In this document: positions 49,389 through 57,739 of the stretch, piece by piece | How positions within the stretch are numbered: position 1 is the first letter of the stretch | Layout of the letters: the number at the start of each line of letters is the position of its first letter | DNA from: Rhizobium sp. P38BS-XIX | Lineage (GTDB): Bacteria; Pseudomonadota; Alphaproteobacteria; Rhizobiales; Rhizobiaceae | Length of the DNA: 64,000 nt | Assembly (NCBI RefSeq): GCF_012641435.1 | Contig: NZ_JABAIJ010000005.1 | Coordinates: 434,001-498,000, forward strand | Reading direction: 5' to 3' | The notes under the pieces: model-generated | What the model was told of the DNA's origin: nothing | Databases searched by the model: none | The model's input: the letters and a program-made list of their open reading frames with translations, nothing else | Position numbers and translations under genes: made by a program

Positions 49389-50135
49389 ATGCGATACCAG
49401 CCGGACAGAACGACGGACGCGCCGGGAGATGTAAGGCTCACGCGCTCTGGCAGAATATCCGGTCGCTCCGATCTGTTTCCGAAGCTTGTATCGATGCAGA
49501 AGCTGATCGATGCGCAGCATTTCGCGGTTTATCGGCTTTACGGATCCGGTCTGCCGCAAAAGCAGCGCCTCGTCTGCGAGATCGACAATTGGGGATCGGC
49601 CAATTCGGTCATCGGCAAATCCTTCGTGGAAGCCTATGGCGAAGCCATGATCGAGCACATTGACAAGTCGATGCTTCCGCTGATGTGGAATGGACGGGAT
49701 AGCGACAGTACTGCCGAAACGCCCGATTTCGCGCCCTTCACGCAACGTCTGAAGCCACACCTGCTGCCGTTCGCCGGCGTGGCCTTCCCGGTCCGGCTGG
49801 GCGCTGTGGGCAACGGCTATGTGGTCTTCACGGCGAAGTTCATGGATCTGGTCAGCGACATGATCGTCGAGCTGCATGGCCGCAGCTGCCAGCTCATGAT
49901 GGAGCTTCTGTCTCTGGATGAGCGCCGCTCTCAGGCTGCCGAAGCGCTCAGCGAACGTGAGATTGCGTGCCTTCAGCTTGCCGGCGACGGCCGCATCAGC
50001 GAAGAAATAGCCGAAAAGCTCGGCTTGTCGGTTCACACCGTCAACGCCTATCTCGGCTCGGCCACGATCAAGCTCGACAGCGTCAACCGCATACAGGCAA
50101 TCGCGAAGGCGATCCGCTTCGGCTATATAAGCTGA
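49389..50135 (+). CDS. visR: VisR, LuxR-family master regulator of motility
   Basis: The 248-residue partner of VisN has an N-terminal domain (SMQKLIDAQHFAVYRLYGSG) and a LuxR-type DNA-binding region (LSEREIACLQLAGDGRISEEIAEKLG, HTVNAYLGSATIKLDS). VisNR heterodimers activate the rest of the motility regulon, and their own transcription is constitutive in S. meliloti. It is the last gene on this strand before a convergent flagellar operon. ATG 49389 is preceded by a weak GAAGG. Confidence 0.88.
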   Translation: MRYQPDRTTDAPGDVRLTRSGRISGRSDLFPKLVSMQKLIDAQHFAVYRLYGSGLPQKQRLVCEIDNWGSANSVIGKSFVEAYGEAMIEHIDKSMLPLMWNGRDSDSTAETPDFAPFTQRLKPHLLPFAGVAFPVRLGAVGNGYVVFTAKFMDLVSDMIVELHGRSCQLMMELLSLDERRSQAAEALSEREIACLQLAGDGRISEEIAEKLGLSVHTVNAYLGSATIKLDSVNRIQAIAKAIRFGYIS

Positions 50136-50184
50136 TAGCGCACCGCCTTAGCGGAAACCCCAGATATTCTTTTAGACAAGAGCG

Positions 50185-50625
50185 TCAGATGACGTGCGCT
50201 GCCTCGCCTTGGATGACGTAGCGTGCATCTCTCAGGCTGCGAGCGAGCAGCGCGGTATTCTCGTCCGGATCAGCCGAGGCCTTGTCGAAGGCGATGTGAT
50301 TGATCTCGATGCCGGCGTAATTTTCCGTCAGTTCCAGCTTAGCGTAGACGGTCACGCCGCGCGGCTTGATTTCGAGGTCGATAGTTACTTCGGCCGGGCC
50401 GCCCCAATCGAGCTTGTAGTCCCCGCCGAGGCCGAAATTGACCACGCCCGGGAGGAAATAAAGCTCTGCTGCCGAGGCGACGAGATCGGCCAGATTGCCG
50501 TATCGTTCGAAGCGCAGCAGCGAGATCAGATCGGCTGCGTCCAGAAGGCGCAGTTCGCTCGCGACAGGGCTGATGGCTTCGGCAAGTATTCGTTCACGTT
50601 CGGCAGAGTAGGGGCATTTTTTCAT
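50185..50625 (-). CDS. Conserved protein of the flhB operon end (rhizobial ORF14-type)
   Basis: A 146-residue protein starts at ATG 50625, 4 bases after flhB, and ends the minus-strand flagellar operon motA-fliM-fliN-fliG-flhB. It is acidic and helical with a central LLDAADLISLLRFERYGNLADLVASAAELYF and later WGGPAEVTIDLEIKPRG, with a segment that could be a soluble beta fold. The corresponding gene in S. meliloti is an unnamed frame (orf14). I recognise no domain. The position suggests a role in flagellar assembly or export, but nothing in the sequence proves it. Confidence 0.7.
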   Translation of the reverse strand: MKKCPYSAERERILAEAISPVASELRLLDAADLISLLRFERYGNLADLVASAAELYFLPGVVNFGLGGDYKLDWGGPAEVTIDLEIKPRGVTVYAKLELTENYAGIEINHIAFDKASADPDENTALLARSLRDARYVIQGEAAHVI

Positions 50626-50629
50626 TTGG

Positions 50630-51709
50630 TTATCGTACCCGTTTTCTATTCGACTGCGCGGCATAAATCCGATGGATGAGCTCGGCGACGGCCTTGTAAA
50701 ATACTGACGGGATGACGCTATCAACCGAGACTTGCGCAAACATGGAGCGCGCGAGGGGCGGATCCTCGAAAACGGGAATATTGTTGGCTTCGGCTATCTC
50801 TCTGATCTTTAACGCAATCAGGTCCTGGCCTTTGGCGACGACAACGGGCGCATCGCCTTCCTCGCGCACATAGCGCAACGCTACGGCGTAGTGAGTCGGG
50901 TTGGCAATGACGAGGGTGGCGCGCGGCACCTCCTTCATCATGCGCCGCCGTGCGCGATCGCGGGCGATCGAGCGCTGGCGGGACTTGACGATCGGGTCGC
51001 CCTGCGACTGCTTGAGTTCGTCCTTCACTTCCTGCTTGGTCATTTTCAGCTCGTCGAACCAGTGATACCGGCTCCACAGGACGTCGGCGATACCGACGAC
51101 GGCGGTCGCCATCAGCACGATGATCAGGATTCGCTGAACGATCGTCGACAGGCGCACGAAAATGGTCTGCGGGTCGGAAACCATCGAATCGATCGAATGG
51201 AAAAACTGGCTGCGCAGCACGAAGAACATGATAATGCTGACCACCACGATTTTCGCGAGCGATTTGCCGAATTCCACCAGGCCGCTCGTGCTGAACAGGC
51301 GCTTCCAGCCGGAGGCGGGTGAAATCCGCGAGAATTGCGGCCTGATTCGCTCGAGAACCGGCGTCGGCAGGTTCTGGAAGATCGAGGCGCCGATACCGAA
51401 AGTGAAGAAGAGCACCACCGCCGGAAGCAGCAGGTTGGCCACTTCCCAGCCGATTCGGGTAAAAAGCGAAATGGCGTCCGGCCCTGTCTCGAGCTGCCAT
51501 TGATCCGGCTTCTCGAAGAGATCGCGCAACACTTCGCCCATGCGGCCTATGCGCCCCGGCAGGAAGAAGGTGACGTAGATGACCGTCGCAAGCATGGAGG
51601 CAAACAGCGTCGCTTCCCTGGAGTGAGGAACGTTACCTTTCTCCAGTGTGTCGCGGAGTTTTTTCTCCGTCGGGCTTTCTGTTTTACTGTCCTTGTCTTC
51701 GTCAGCCAA
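50630..51709 (-). CDS. flhB: Flagellar export apparatus protein FlhB
   Basis: The 359-residue protein has an N-terminal membrane part (about residues 35-210) and a cytoplasmic substrate-specificity domain. The autocleavage motif NPTH is intact (Asn270-Pro271-Thr272-His273) in TLVIANPTHYAVALRY. FlhB switches export from rod-hook to filament substrates. It is the fifth gene of the minus-strand operon, 93 bases after fliG; the downstream unknown gene begins 4 bases later. Length and motif are typical. Confidence 0.95.
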   Translation of the reverse strand: MADEDKDSKTESPTEKKLRDTLEKGNVPHSREATLFASMLATVIYVTFFLPGRIGRMGEVLRDLFEKPDQWQLETGPDAISLFTRIGWEVANLLLPAVVLFFTFGIGASIFQNLPTPVLERIRPQFSRISPASGWKRLFSTSGLVEFGKSLAKIVVVSIIMFFVLRSQFFHSIDSMVSDPQTIFVRLSTIVQRILIIVLMATAVVGIADVLWSRYHWFDELKMTKQEVKDELKQSQGDPIVKSRQRSIARDRARRRMMKEVPRATLVIANPTHYAVALRYVREEGDAPVVVAKGQDLIALKIREIAEANNIPVFEDPPLARSMFAQVSVDSVIPSVFYKAVAELIHRIYAAQSNRKRVR

Positions 51710-51802
51710 AGCAGCCGTCCTTCATGAAACGGAAAGAGGCCGCGCATCATACGCGGCCCTGAGCTGAGCACTCTAAAATGATTTAGGTGAGTCGCAGTAA
51801 GA

Positions 51803-52846
51803 TCAAGCCGCTTCGTCCACAGGCGTATTTTCCTTGGACTTGAGCTCGATCTGTCCGGAGTTGGCAAGCCGGATGGCTTCCTGGGCGATGGCGCGCCGGG
51901 CAATCGCGATTTCGCGCGGGTTGATGCCGGTGTTGCCCATCTGCAGGTCCGATTCGATCATGCGGCGCTGACGCGGGCTGATCGAGGAGAGAACGATTTC
52001 GCGAATCTCGCCGTTCGAACCGCGCAGCGCCATGGTGAGAATGTCCGCGGCGATATCGTTGAGCAGCAAGACGCGGCTCGGTTGCGGCATCCGGATGAGA
52101 TCGTCGAAGAGGAAGATCTTCGGGCGAACCTTCTCGACCGATTCCTTGTTGATCGTTTCCAGCGAGCTCAACAGGGTATCGACCTGCGGCTTGTCGAGTT
52201 CGTTCATCAGGTCGGCGACCTTCGTCGAACCGGATGCGTTGCGTTCCGCATCGATTTCCGCCATCAGCCCGAGAACGCGGTTCTCGATGATCTGTGCGGC
52301 CTTCGGGCTGACGTCCTTCAGGTTGACGGTACGGTTCATGATGTCGGGGCGCTGGGCTTCCGGCAGTTGCAGCAGGACCTTGGCGCCGAAGGAGGAGGGC
52401 ATCATCGACAGCACGTAGGCCATCGTCTGCGGATGCTCACGCAGCAGGAACTTGGCGACGAAGACCGGGTCGGCCTCGCCCAGACGATCCCAGATGGAGG
52501 TCTCGTATGCCTGGAAGGCAGTGCGGCGGCCGAGCAGGCTGTCGACTTCGTCCGGCGTGAGGCCTTCCTCGAGAATGCTCTCGATGGCCTTCGCATTGTC
52601 CATCAGGCCGGCGCCTTCGGTAAACAGGTCCTCGAACTCAGCAACGAGCTGTGCCAGTTCGTCCGGCGGAATGAGCCTCAGCGATTGGGCCGAGGCAATG
52701 ATCATCTGTAGTTCGTTCTGGGTAAAATACTTCAGCAGCCGTCCTGCCACCTGTTTTCCCATGGCAAGAAGGACGGCGGCCGCCTTTTCAGTCTGAGATA
52801 ACGGTTTCTCGGCGATGGCGCCGCTGAAATCGTCAAAGTCCATCAT
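51803..52846 (-). CDS. fliG: Flagellar motor switch protein FliG
   Basis: The 347-residue protein has the three FliG domains: N-terminal (FliF-binding, about 20-100), middle (about 110-230, with EADPVFVAKFLLREHPQTMAYVLSMM) and C-terminal (about 240-340), the latter carrying charged residues that meet MotA. I took ATG 52846 (MMDFDDFSG) with GGAG 9 bases upstream; ATG 52861 would add five residues. It lies between fliN and flhB in the minus-strand operon. Confidence 0.94.
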   Translation of the reverse strand: MMDFDDFSGAIAEKPLSQTEKAAAVLLAMGKQVAGRLLKYFTQNELQMIIASAQSLRLIPPDELAQLVAEFEDLFTEGAGLMDNAKAIESILEEGLTPDEVDSLLGRRTAFQAYETSIWDRLGEADPVFVAKFLLREHPQTMAYVLSMMPSSFGAKVLLQLPEAQRPDIMNRTVNLKDVSPKAAQIIENRVLGLMAEIDAERNASGSTKVADLMNELDKPQVDTLLSSLETINKESVEKVRPKIFLFDDLIRMPQPSRVLLLNDIAADILTMALRGSNGEIREIVLSSISPRQRRMIESDLQMGNTGINPREIAIARRAIAQEAIRLANSGQIELKSKENTPVDEAA

Positions 52847-52895
52847 GGTCTTCGTCTCCATCCCGCACAGGGAGTGGGCTCATCCTGAGCCGGGT

Positions 52896-53429
52896 TCAGC
52901 TTTTCTTCGTGTTGTAGACTTCAGTGAGCTTGATACCGAACCTGGTGTCATCATGTTCCAGAACGGTAATTTCGCCCCGGCCGATCTTGCGGCCGTTTAC
53001 GGTGATCTCGACCGGCTCGCCGATCTTCTTGTCGAGCGCGATGATTGCGCCCTCGGTCAGGTTCATCAGACCGGAAACCTGCATGCGGCTGCTGCCGAGC
53101 ACGATCTGGACGTCGATCGGAATGTCCATGATCATGTCGAGATTGGCGGCAAGCGCGCTGCCAAGAGGAGCCGGTGCCGCGGGGGCGCTGTCGAAATCGC
53201 TGCCACCGAAAGCCGGCTCGGCGCTATCGTCGCCGAAATCGCCGAAGGTGGAGAGATCGGTGCCGGTCGACTCTGCACCGAACGCATCGGCTTCAAAATC
53301 GGGCATCCCGCCTTCGCTATCCTTCTTCAGGACGCCGCGCAGGCCATCGATGGCGTCGTCCAATGCGGCGTCGCTGTTTGGAAACTCCAGCGATTCCTCG
53401 CTGCTTTGCTGTGTCGTCTTCGTAGCCAT
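52896..53429 (-). CDS. fliN: Flagellar motor switch protein FliN
   Basis: The 177-residue protein has a variable acidic N-terminal half (PDFEADAFGAESTG and Ala/Pro stretch) and a C-terminal SpoA domain (about residues 95-175): MIMDIPIDVQIVLGSSRMQV, IALDKKIGEPVEITVNGRKI, GRGEITVLEHDD. FliN forms the outer C-ring with FliM and helps dock export ATPase components. The N-terminal extension makes it longer than enterobacterial FliN (about 137), which is usual in rhizobia. It lies between fliM and fliG on the minus strand. Confidence 0.93.
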   Translation of the reverse strand: MATKTTQQSSEESLEFPNSDAALDDAIDGLRGVLKKDSEGGMPDFEADAFGAESTGTDLSTFGDFGDDSAEPAFGGSDFDSAPAAPAPLGSALAANLDMIMDIPIDVQIVLGSSRMQVSGLMNLTEGAIIALDKKIGEPVEITVNGRKIGRGEITVLEHDDTRFGIKLTEVYNTKKS

Positions 53430-53492
53430 GAAATCACTATTCCAGTTGAAACTTGCCTCAAGCTGCCGTGGGTGTGGGTCACCCCCGGCCGG

Positions 53493-54440
53493 TCAATTCA
53501 TCAGGTGCCGGAGAAGCTCGTCGTCGGAATTCACGTTGTCCTTGACGCGCACCGTGTAATTTTCGCCAGAGCGGCCGAATTCGCAGATGTAAAGGTCTTT
53601 GCTGTTGGCGCTGACCTCGACCCGGACATTGTCGGTATTGTCCATGAAGGGAATGACGTCGCCGACCGCGAGCTTGGAAATCGTATCGAGCGTCAGCGAT
53701 TGCAGCCGCACGCGTGCCTCGAGAGTCACCTGCGACCGGCGTACCTGTTCGCTCAGCTGCTCCGACCAGGCCTGGGAGGCGGCCGTCGGGTTTTTCGCGC
53801 GGGGCGCACTCACGACAGTCCGCAGCAGATCCCGCTGGGGCACGACGATGACGAGCTGGGACACGGACTTGCCGAGCGAGACCGTCATCGAAATCGCAGC
53901 CGCGAACTCATTTGCTTCGTCGGCAATAGCGACGGAAATCTCTTCGGCATTGTAGGGCGGGTCTAGATAAGGCTCGAAACCACCGGGAGCGTTGACGGCC
54001 GAACGAAGCACGTTGGCGATCTTGTCGAAAACCATGACCGAGAGATCGAGCTCGATGACCGAGAGCGGCCGGGCAACGGCCGGCTCGATATCTTCCGGGC
54101 GGGCGCCGAGCATATGTTCCATCAACGTCATGATAAAACCCGCGCCGCAGCCGAGCACGAATTTCGGCGCCCAGTTGCGCAGCGAACCGTTGACCAGAGC
54201 ATGGCTTCCGCCAAGCCCCGTCAGCAGATCCTTCATCAAACCCGACTGACAGCCGGCATAGGCGATGCCGATATCCAGACCGGTTTCGGTCTTGATGATA
54301 TCTGGCAGGAATTCGGCATAGACCTGGGCGAAAGCGGTGCCCAGCTTCGCAAGCGTCGCCTCATCCCCAAGATTGCCGGTGAGCTTGGCAAAGAGGGTGC
54401 GGTCCATCGTCTGTGCCTTATGCGCGGATTGCTGGCTCAT
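53493..54440 (-). CDS. fliM: Flagellar motor switch protein FliM
   Basis: The 315-residue protein has the middle CheC-like domain (about 30-190, FAQVYAEFLPDIIKTETGLD, FVLGCGAGFIMTLMEHML) and a C-terminal SpoA-like domain (about 230-310, LEARVRLQSLTLDTISKLAVGD). Its N-terminus, MSQQSAHKAQTMDRTLFAKL, lacks the LSQxEIDALL-type peptide to which phosphorylated CheY normally binds; see findings. The gene starts 5 bases after motA. ATG at codon 12 (MDRTLF) is an alternative start. Confidence 0.93.
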   Translation of the reverse strand: MSQQSAHKAQTMDRTLFAKLTGNLGDEATLAKLGTAFAQVYAEFLPDIIKTETGLDIGIAYAGCQSGLMKDLLTGLGGSHALVNGSLRNWAPKFVLGCGAGFIMTLMEHMLGARPEDIEPAVARPLSVIELDLSVMVFDKIANVLRSAVNAPGGFEPYLDPPYNAEEISVAIADEANEFAAAISMTVSLGKSVSQLVIVVPQRDLLRTVVSAPRAKNPTAASQAWSEQLSEQVRRSQVTLEARVRLQSLTLDTISKLAVGDVIPFMDNTDNVRVEVSANSKDLYICEFGRSGENYTVRVKDNVNSDDELLRHLMN

Positions 54441-54445
54441 GATTA

Positions 54446-55318
54446 TCAGGCTGCCTTACTTTCACCGCCGGGATTCATCATTTCCTGCTCAACCGCGTCG
54501 ATCGACGGACGTTCGTAGGAAGAGATGGTCTTGCGGCCGTATTCGAGCGCGACCTGTGGCACCGAACCGTTCATGTAGGCCAGCAGCGTCTGCTTCACGA
54601 TCACGTAGAGGCGGTGCTGCTTGTTGCGCACGACCTTGATCTGGGAAACCAGCGGGGCGCAGACCGAATAGGACAGAAGAATACCGAGGAACGTGCCGAC
54701 CAGCGCCGAACCGATCAGGTGACCGAGCACCTCAGGCGATTCGTTGATGTGGCTCATGGCCTTGATGACGCCGAGAACCGCCGCGACGATACCGATGGCC
54801 GGGAAGGAATCGCCCATGATCGTGATCGAATGGAATGGCTTCATCTTGTCGTGCTGCATCGTGTCGAGCTCTTCATCCATCAGCGCCTCGATCTCGTGCG
54901 AGCGGGCGTTGCCGATGATGATGAGACGAACGTAGTCGCAGATGAAAGCCGTCAGATCTTTGTTCTTCAAAACGGTCGGGGCCGCCTTGAAGATTGTCGA
55001 TTCATCCGGGTTGTCGATATGGGCTTCGATCTCGTTGCGCGACTTGGTGCGCAGGTCACGCATCAAGGCGTAGAGCACGCCGAGCGTGTCGAGATAGTCG
55101 CGTTCCTTCGGTACCTTATGGCTGAAGGCTTCTCCGAGCGCCTTTCCCGAATCCTTCACGACCTTCATCGGGTTGGCCATGATGAAGCCGCCGATGCCGG
55201 CGCCTGCAATAATGACAAATTCGAAGGGCTGGAAAAGCGCCCCTACGTCGCCGCCCATGGCCATGAAGCTGCCTATGATGCAGCCGCAGGTCACTACAAA
55301 TCCGATAATAATGTTCAT
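54446..55318 (-). CDS. motA: Flagellar stator protein MotA
   Basis: The 290-residue proton-channel subunit has four membrane helices: MNIIIGFVVTCGCIIGSFMA, PFEFVIIAGAGIGGFIMA, FPAIGIVAAVLGVIKAMSHI and LIGSALVGTFLGILLSYSV, with a large cytoplasmic loop (about 70-170) containing charged residues that act on FliG. It pairs with MotB; rhizobia also have MotC and MotE, and motE is in the facing operon. I took ATG 55318 as start; the 49 preceding codons of the longer frame lie in the control region. It is the first gene of the minus-strand operon. Confidence 0.93.
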   Translation of the reverse strand: MNIIIGFVVTCGCIIGSFMAMGGDVGALFQPFEFVIIAGAGIGGFIMANPMKVVKDSGKALGEAFSHKVPKERDYLDTLGVLYALMRDLRTKSRNEIEAHIDNPDESTIFKAAPTVLKNKDLTAFICDYVRLIIIGNARSHEIEALMDEELDTMQHDKMKPFHSITIMGDSFPAIGIVAAVLGVIKAMSHINESPEVLGHLIGSALVGTFLGILLSYSVCAPLVSQIKVVRNKQHRLYVIVKQTLLAYMNGSVPQVALEYGRKTISSYERPSIDAVEQEMMNPGGESKAA

Positions 55319-55540
55319 CGTCGGTCCACACCTGAACGTTGCTTCATACGATGAAATAGGAGGGCTGCCTTGCGTGAGGCTGTTCGATGGGCCTGCGCAC
55401 GTCCTTTTTGCCTTGCCAGTTTCGCACAAGCCAAGCGCTTCAGGATAGCGGGTAAGGGCATCCATGCCCCGCTAACGAAATGTAGGAGCGCACCGGCGTT
55501 TCCTTTCCCGTTATTCTCCAATGTCCGGAGGGCGTTGAAA
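55319..55540. promoter_or_regulatory. Divergent motA / flgF control region
   Basis: The 222 bases between the two flagellar operons hold CGCACAAG (55423-55430), the third copy of an octamer also seen before icpA and fliF, and a stem-loop (AGCG, then GGGCAT paired with ATGCCC, then CGCT; 55446-55472) close to the flgF start. GGAGG lies 10 bases before flgF. Regulation from the middle of both operons by one region is likely. Confidence 0.55.
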
Positions 55541-56275
55541 ATGCAGTCTGGTATTTATGTTGCGCTATCGTCCCAGATGGCGCTCGAGCGGCGCCTGACG
55601 ACGATCGCCGACAACTTGGCCAATGTGAACACGACGGGTTTCCGCGGCACCGAGGTCAAGTTCGATCAGGTTCTCAGCAATACCGAAAACAAGCTCAACG
55701 CCAAGGTCGCCTTCGTCTCTCAGGGCAACGACTATCTCTCCACCGACAATGGCGAACTGCAAAACACCGGCAATCTCTTCGATTTTGCGGTCAAGGGCGA
55801 TGCCTATTTCGGCTTGAACACGCCGGCGGGCCTGGTCGTGACGCGCGATGGCCGCTTCACCATGACCGATAGCGGCGCGCTGGTTTCCGTGCGCGGCTTT
55901 CCCGTGCTCGATCCGGGTGGCGCGCCCATCCAGCTCGATCCTGCCGGTGGCGCACCCAGCGTTTCCTCTGACGGGACCATCACGCAGGGCGGCCGCCGCA
56001 TGGGCCAGATCGGCCTCTACAGCTCGGATGTCAGCAAGGGCTTCCTACGCTATGAAAACAGCGGCATCTTGCCGACGGACAGCCCGAAGCCGGTCATCGA
56101 CCGCTCCAATGTGGGCGTTGCCCAGGGGTATCTCGAAAACTCCAACGTCAACGGCATGCGGGAAATGACCAATCTGATCGAGGTCAGCCGCGCCTTCGAC
56201 AATATCAGCACCCTCACCAGCAGCAGTGAAGGCACGCTCACCGACGCGATCAAGACCCTCGGCGGCAGCCAGTAA
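55541..56275 (+). CDS. flgF: Flagellar basal-body rod protein FlgF
   Basis: The 244-residue protein begins MQSGIYVALSSQMALERRLT and TIADNLANVNTTGFRGTEVKF, the FlgF/rod-hook N-terminal motif, and ends SRAFDNISTLTSSSEGTLTDAI, the C-terminal coiled-coil pair of rod proteins. It is the proximal rod subunit. ATG 55541 has GGAGG 10 bases upstream; longer starts lie in the control region. It is the first gene of the plus-strand flagellar operon, and fliI follows after 12 bases. Confidence 0.93.
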   Translation: MQSGIYVALSSQMALERRLTTIADNLANVNTTGFRGTEVKFDQVLSNTENKLNAKVAFVSQGNDYLSTDNGELQNTGNLFDFAVKGDAYFGLNTPAGLVVTRDGRFTMTDSGALVSVRGFPVLDPGGAPIQLDPAGGAPSVSSDGTITQGGRRMGQIGLYSSDVSKGFLRYENSGILPTDSPKPVIDRSNVGVAQGYLENSNVNGMREMTNLIEVSRAFDNISTLTSSSEGTLTDAIKTLGGSQ

Positions 56276-56287
56276 AGAGGGCGGATC

Positions 56288-57676
56288 ATGGTCGAGGATC
56301 GGTTGCCGGAGGGCGCGTTGTCGCCGAAGCTGTCGCATATGGCGATGCTTGCCGGGCATTATGCGATGGCCGAAAATGCCGTGGCCCATGGCGGTCACGT
56401 GCGCACCATCGCCGCGGGGCATTATACGGTCGCCGGCCTTTCGAGGCAGGTGCGGCTTGGCGATTTCGTCGCCCATCGCTCGTCGACCGGCGTCCATCTC
56501 GGCGAGGTCGTCCGCGTCGAGCCGGAGTTGACCTATGTCTGTCCGATCGAACCGGGTGAGCCGATCGGTATTCAGGATACGATCATTCGAAAGGGCGCCT
56601 TCCGCATTGCGCCCGACGATAGCTGGTGTGGCCGCACGATCAATTCGCTGGGCGAACCGATCGATGGGCTTGGTCCGCTGACGTCCGGCCTCGCGTCGCG
56701 CTCGATCTCGAACACGGCGCCGCCGTCGATGAAGCGAAAGCGCGTCGAAACCGGCTTCAAGACCGGTGTCCGGGCCATCGATATCTTCTCGCCTTTGTGC
56801 CTGGGACAGCGCCTCGGCATCTTCGCCGGTTCCGGCGTCGGCAAGTCGACGCTGCTGTCGATGCTGGCGCGCGCCGATGCTTTCGACAAGGTGGTGATTG
56901 CGCTCGTCGGCGAACGCGGTCGCGAAGTGCGCGAATTCATCGAGGATACGCTCGGCAGCCATATGCAGAAATCGGTAGCGGTGGTTGCGACCAGCGACGA
57001 AAGCCCGATGCTGCGCAAGATGGCGCCGCTGTCCGCCATCACAATCGCCGAGCATTTTCGCGATCAGGGCGACAACGTCCTGCTGATCGTCGATAGCGTC
57101 ACCCGATTCGCGCATGCGATCCGCGAAGTCGCGACGGCCTCGGGCGAACCGCCGATCGCACGCGGATATCCGGCTTCGGTCTTCACCGAATTGCCGCGCC
57201 TTCTCGAGCGCGCCGGGCCTGGCCCGGAAGGCACCGGCACCATCACCGCCATCATTTCCATTCTCGTCGATGGCGACAATCACAACGACCCAATCGCCGA
57301 TTCGACCCGTGGCATTCTCGACGGCCATATCGTTCTGCAGCGCAGTCTGGCCGAAGAAGGCCGTTACCCGCCCATCGATCCTTTGGCCTCGGTCTCACGA
57401 CTGGCGCGCAAGGCATGGACGTCGGATCAGGAAAAGCTGGTTTCGCGCCTGAAGGCGCTGGTGCATCGCTACGAGGAAACCCGCGATCTGCGTCTGATCG
57501 GCGGCTATCGCCAGGGCAGCGATCCGGATCTCGACATCGCGGTACGTCAGGTGCCGATTATCTACGACATTCTAAAGCAGCTTCCCGACGAACGGCCGGT
57601 CGAAGACTCGTTCACCGATCTTGCGACCGCGCTGAAGAACGGCTCCGCAGCTGCCGTCGTGAACAGGGGAAGGTGA
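56288..57676 (+). CDS. fliI: Flagellum-specific ATPase FliI
   Basis: The 462-residue protein resembles F1-ATPase beta: N-terminal domain (to about 100), Walker A FAGSGVGKSTLLSM (about residue 180), ERGREVREFIEDTLG and VLLIVDSVTRFAHA (Walker B), and a C-terminal domain. It powers export of flagellar components and binds FliH. ATG 56288 follows AGGGCGG. fliH is not adjacent, unlike in enterics. The gene order flgF-fliI-unknown-flgB matches S. meliloti. Confidence 0.95.
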   Translation: MVEDRLPEGALSPKLSHMAMLAGHYAMAENAVAHGGHVRTIAAGHYTVAGLSRQVRLGDFVAHRSSTGVHLGEVVRVEPELTYVCPIEPGEPIGIQDTIIRKGAFRIAPDDSWCGRTINSLGEPIDGLGPLTSGLASRSISNTAPPSMKRKRVETGFKTGVRAIDIFSPLCLGQRLGIFAGSGVGKSTLLSMLARADAFDKVVIALVGERGREVREFIEDTLGSHMQKSVAVVATSDESPMLRKMAPLSAITIAEHFRDQGDNVLLIVDSVTRFAHAIREVATASGEPPIARGYPASVFTELPRLLERAGPGPEGTGTITAIISILVDGDNHNDPIADSTRGILDGHIVLQRSLAEEGRYPPIDPLASVSRLARKAWTSDQEKLVSRLKALVHRYEETRDLRLIGGYRQGSDPDLDIAVRQVPIIYDILKQLPDERPVEDSFTDLATALKNGSAAAVVNRGR

Positions 57677-57739
57677 CGAGCACATGCGCCATCGTTCCGA
57701 AGATCCATTGGTCGCAACCAGCCGATACCTACGAATTCC

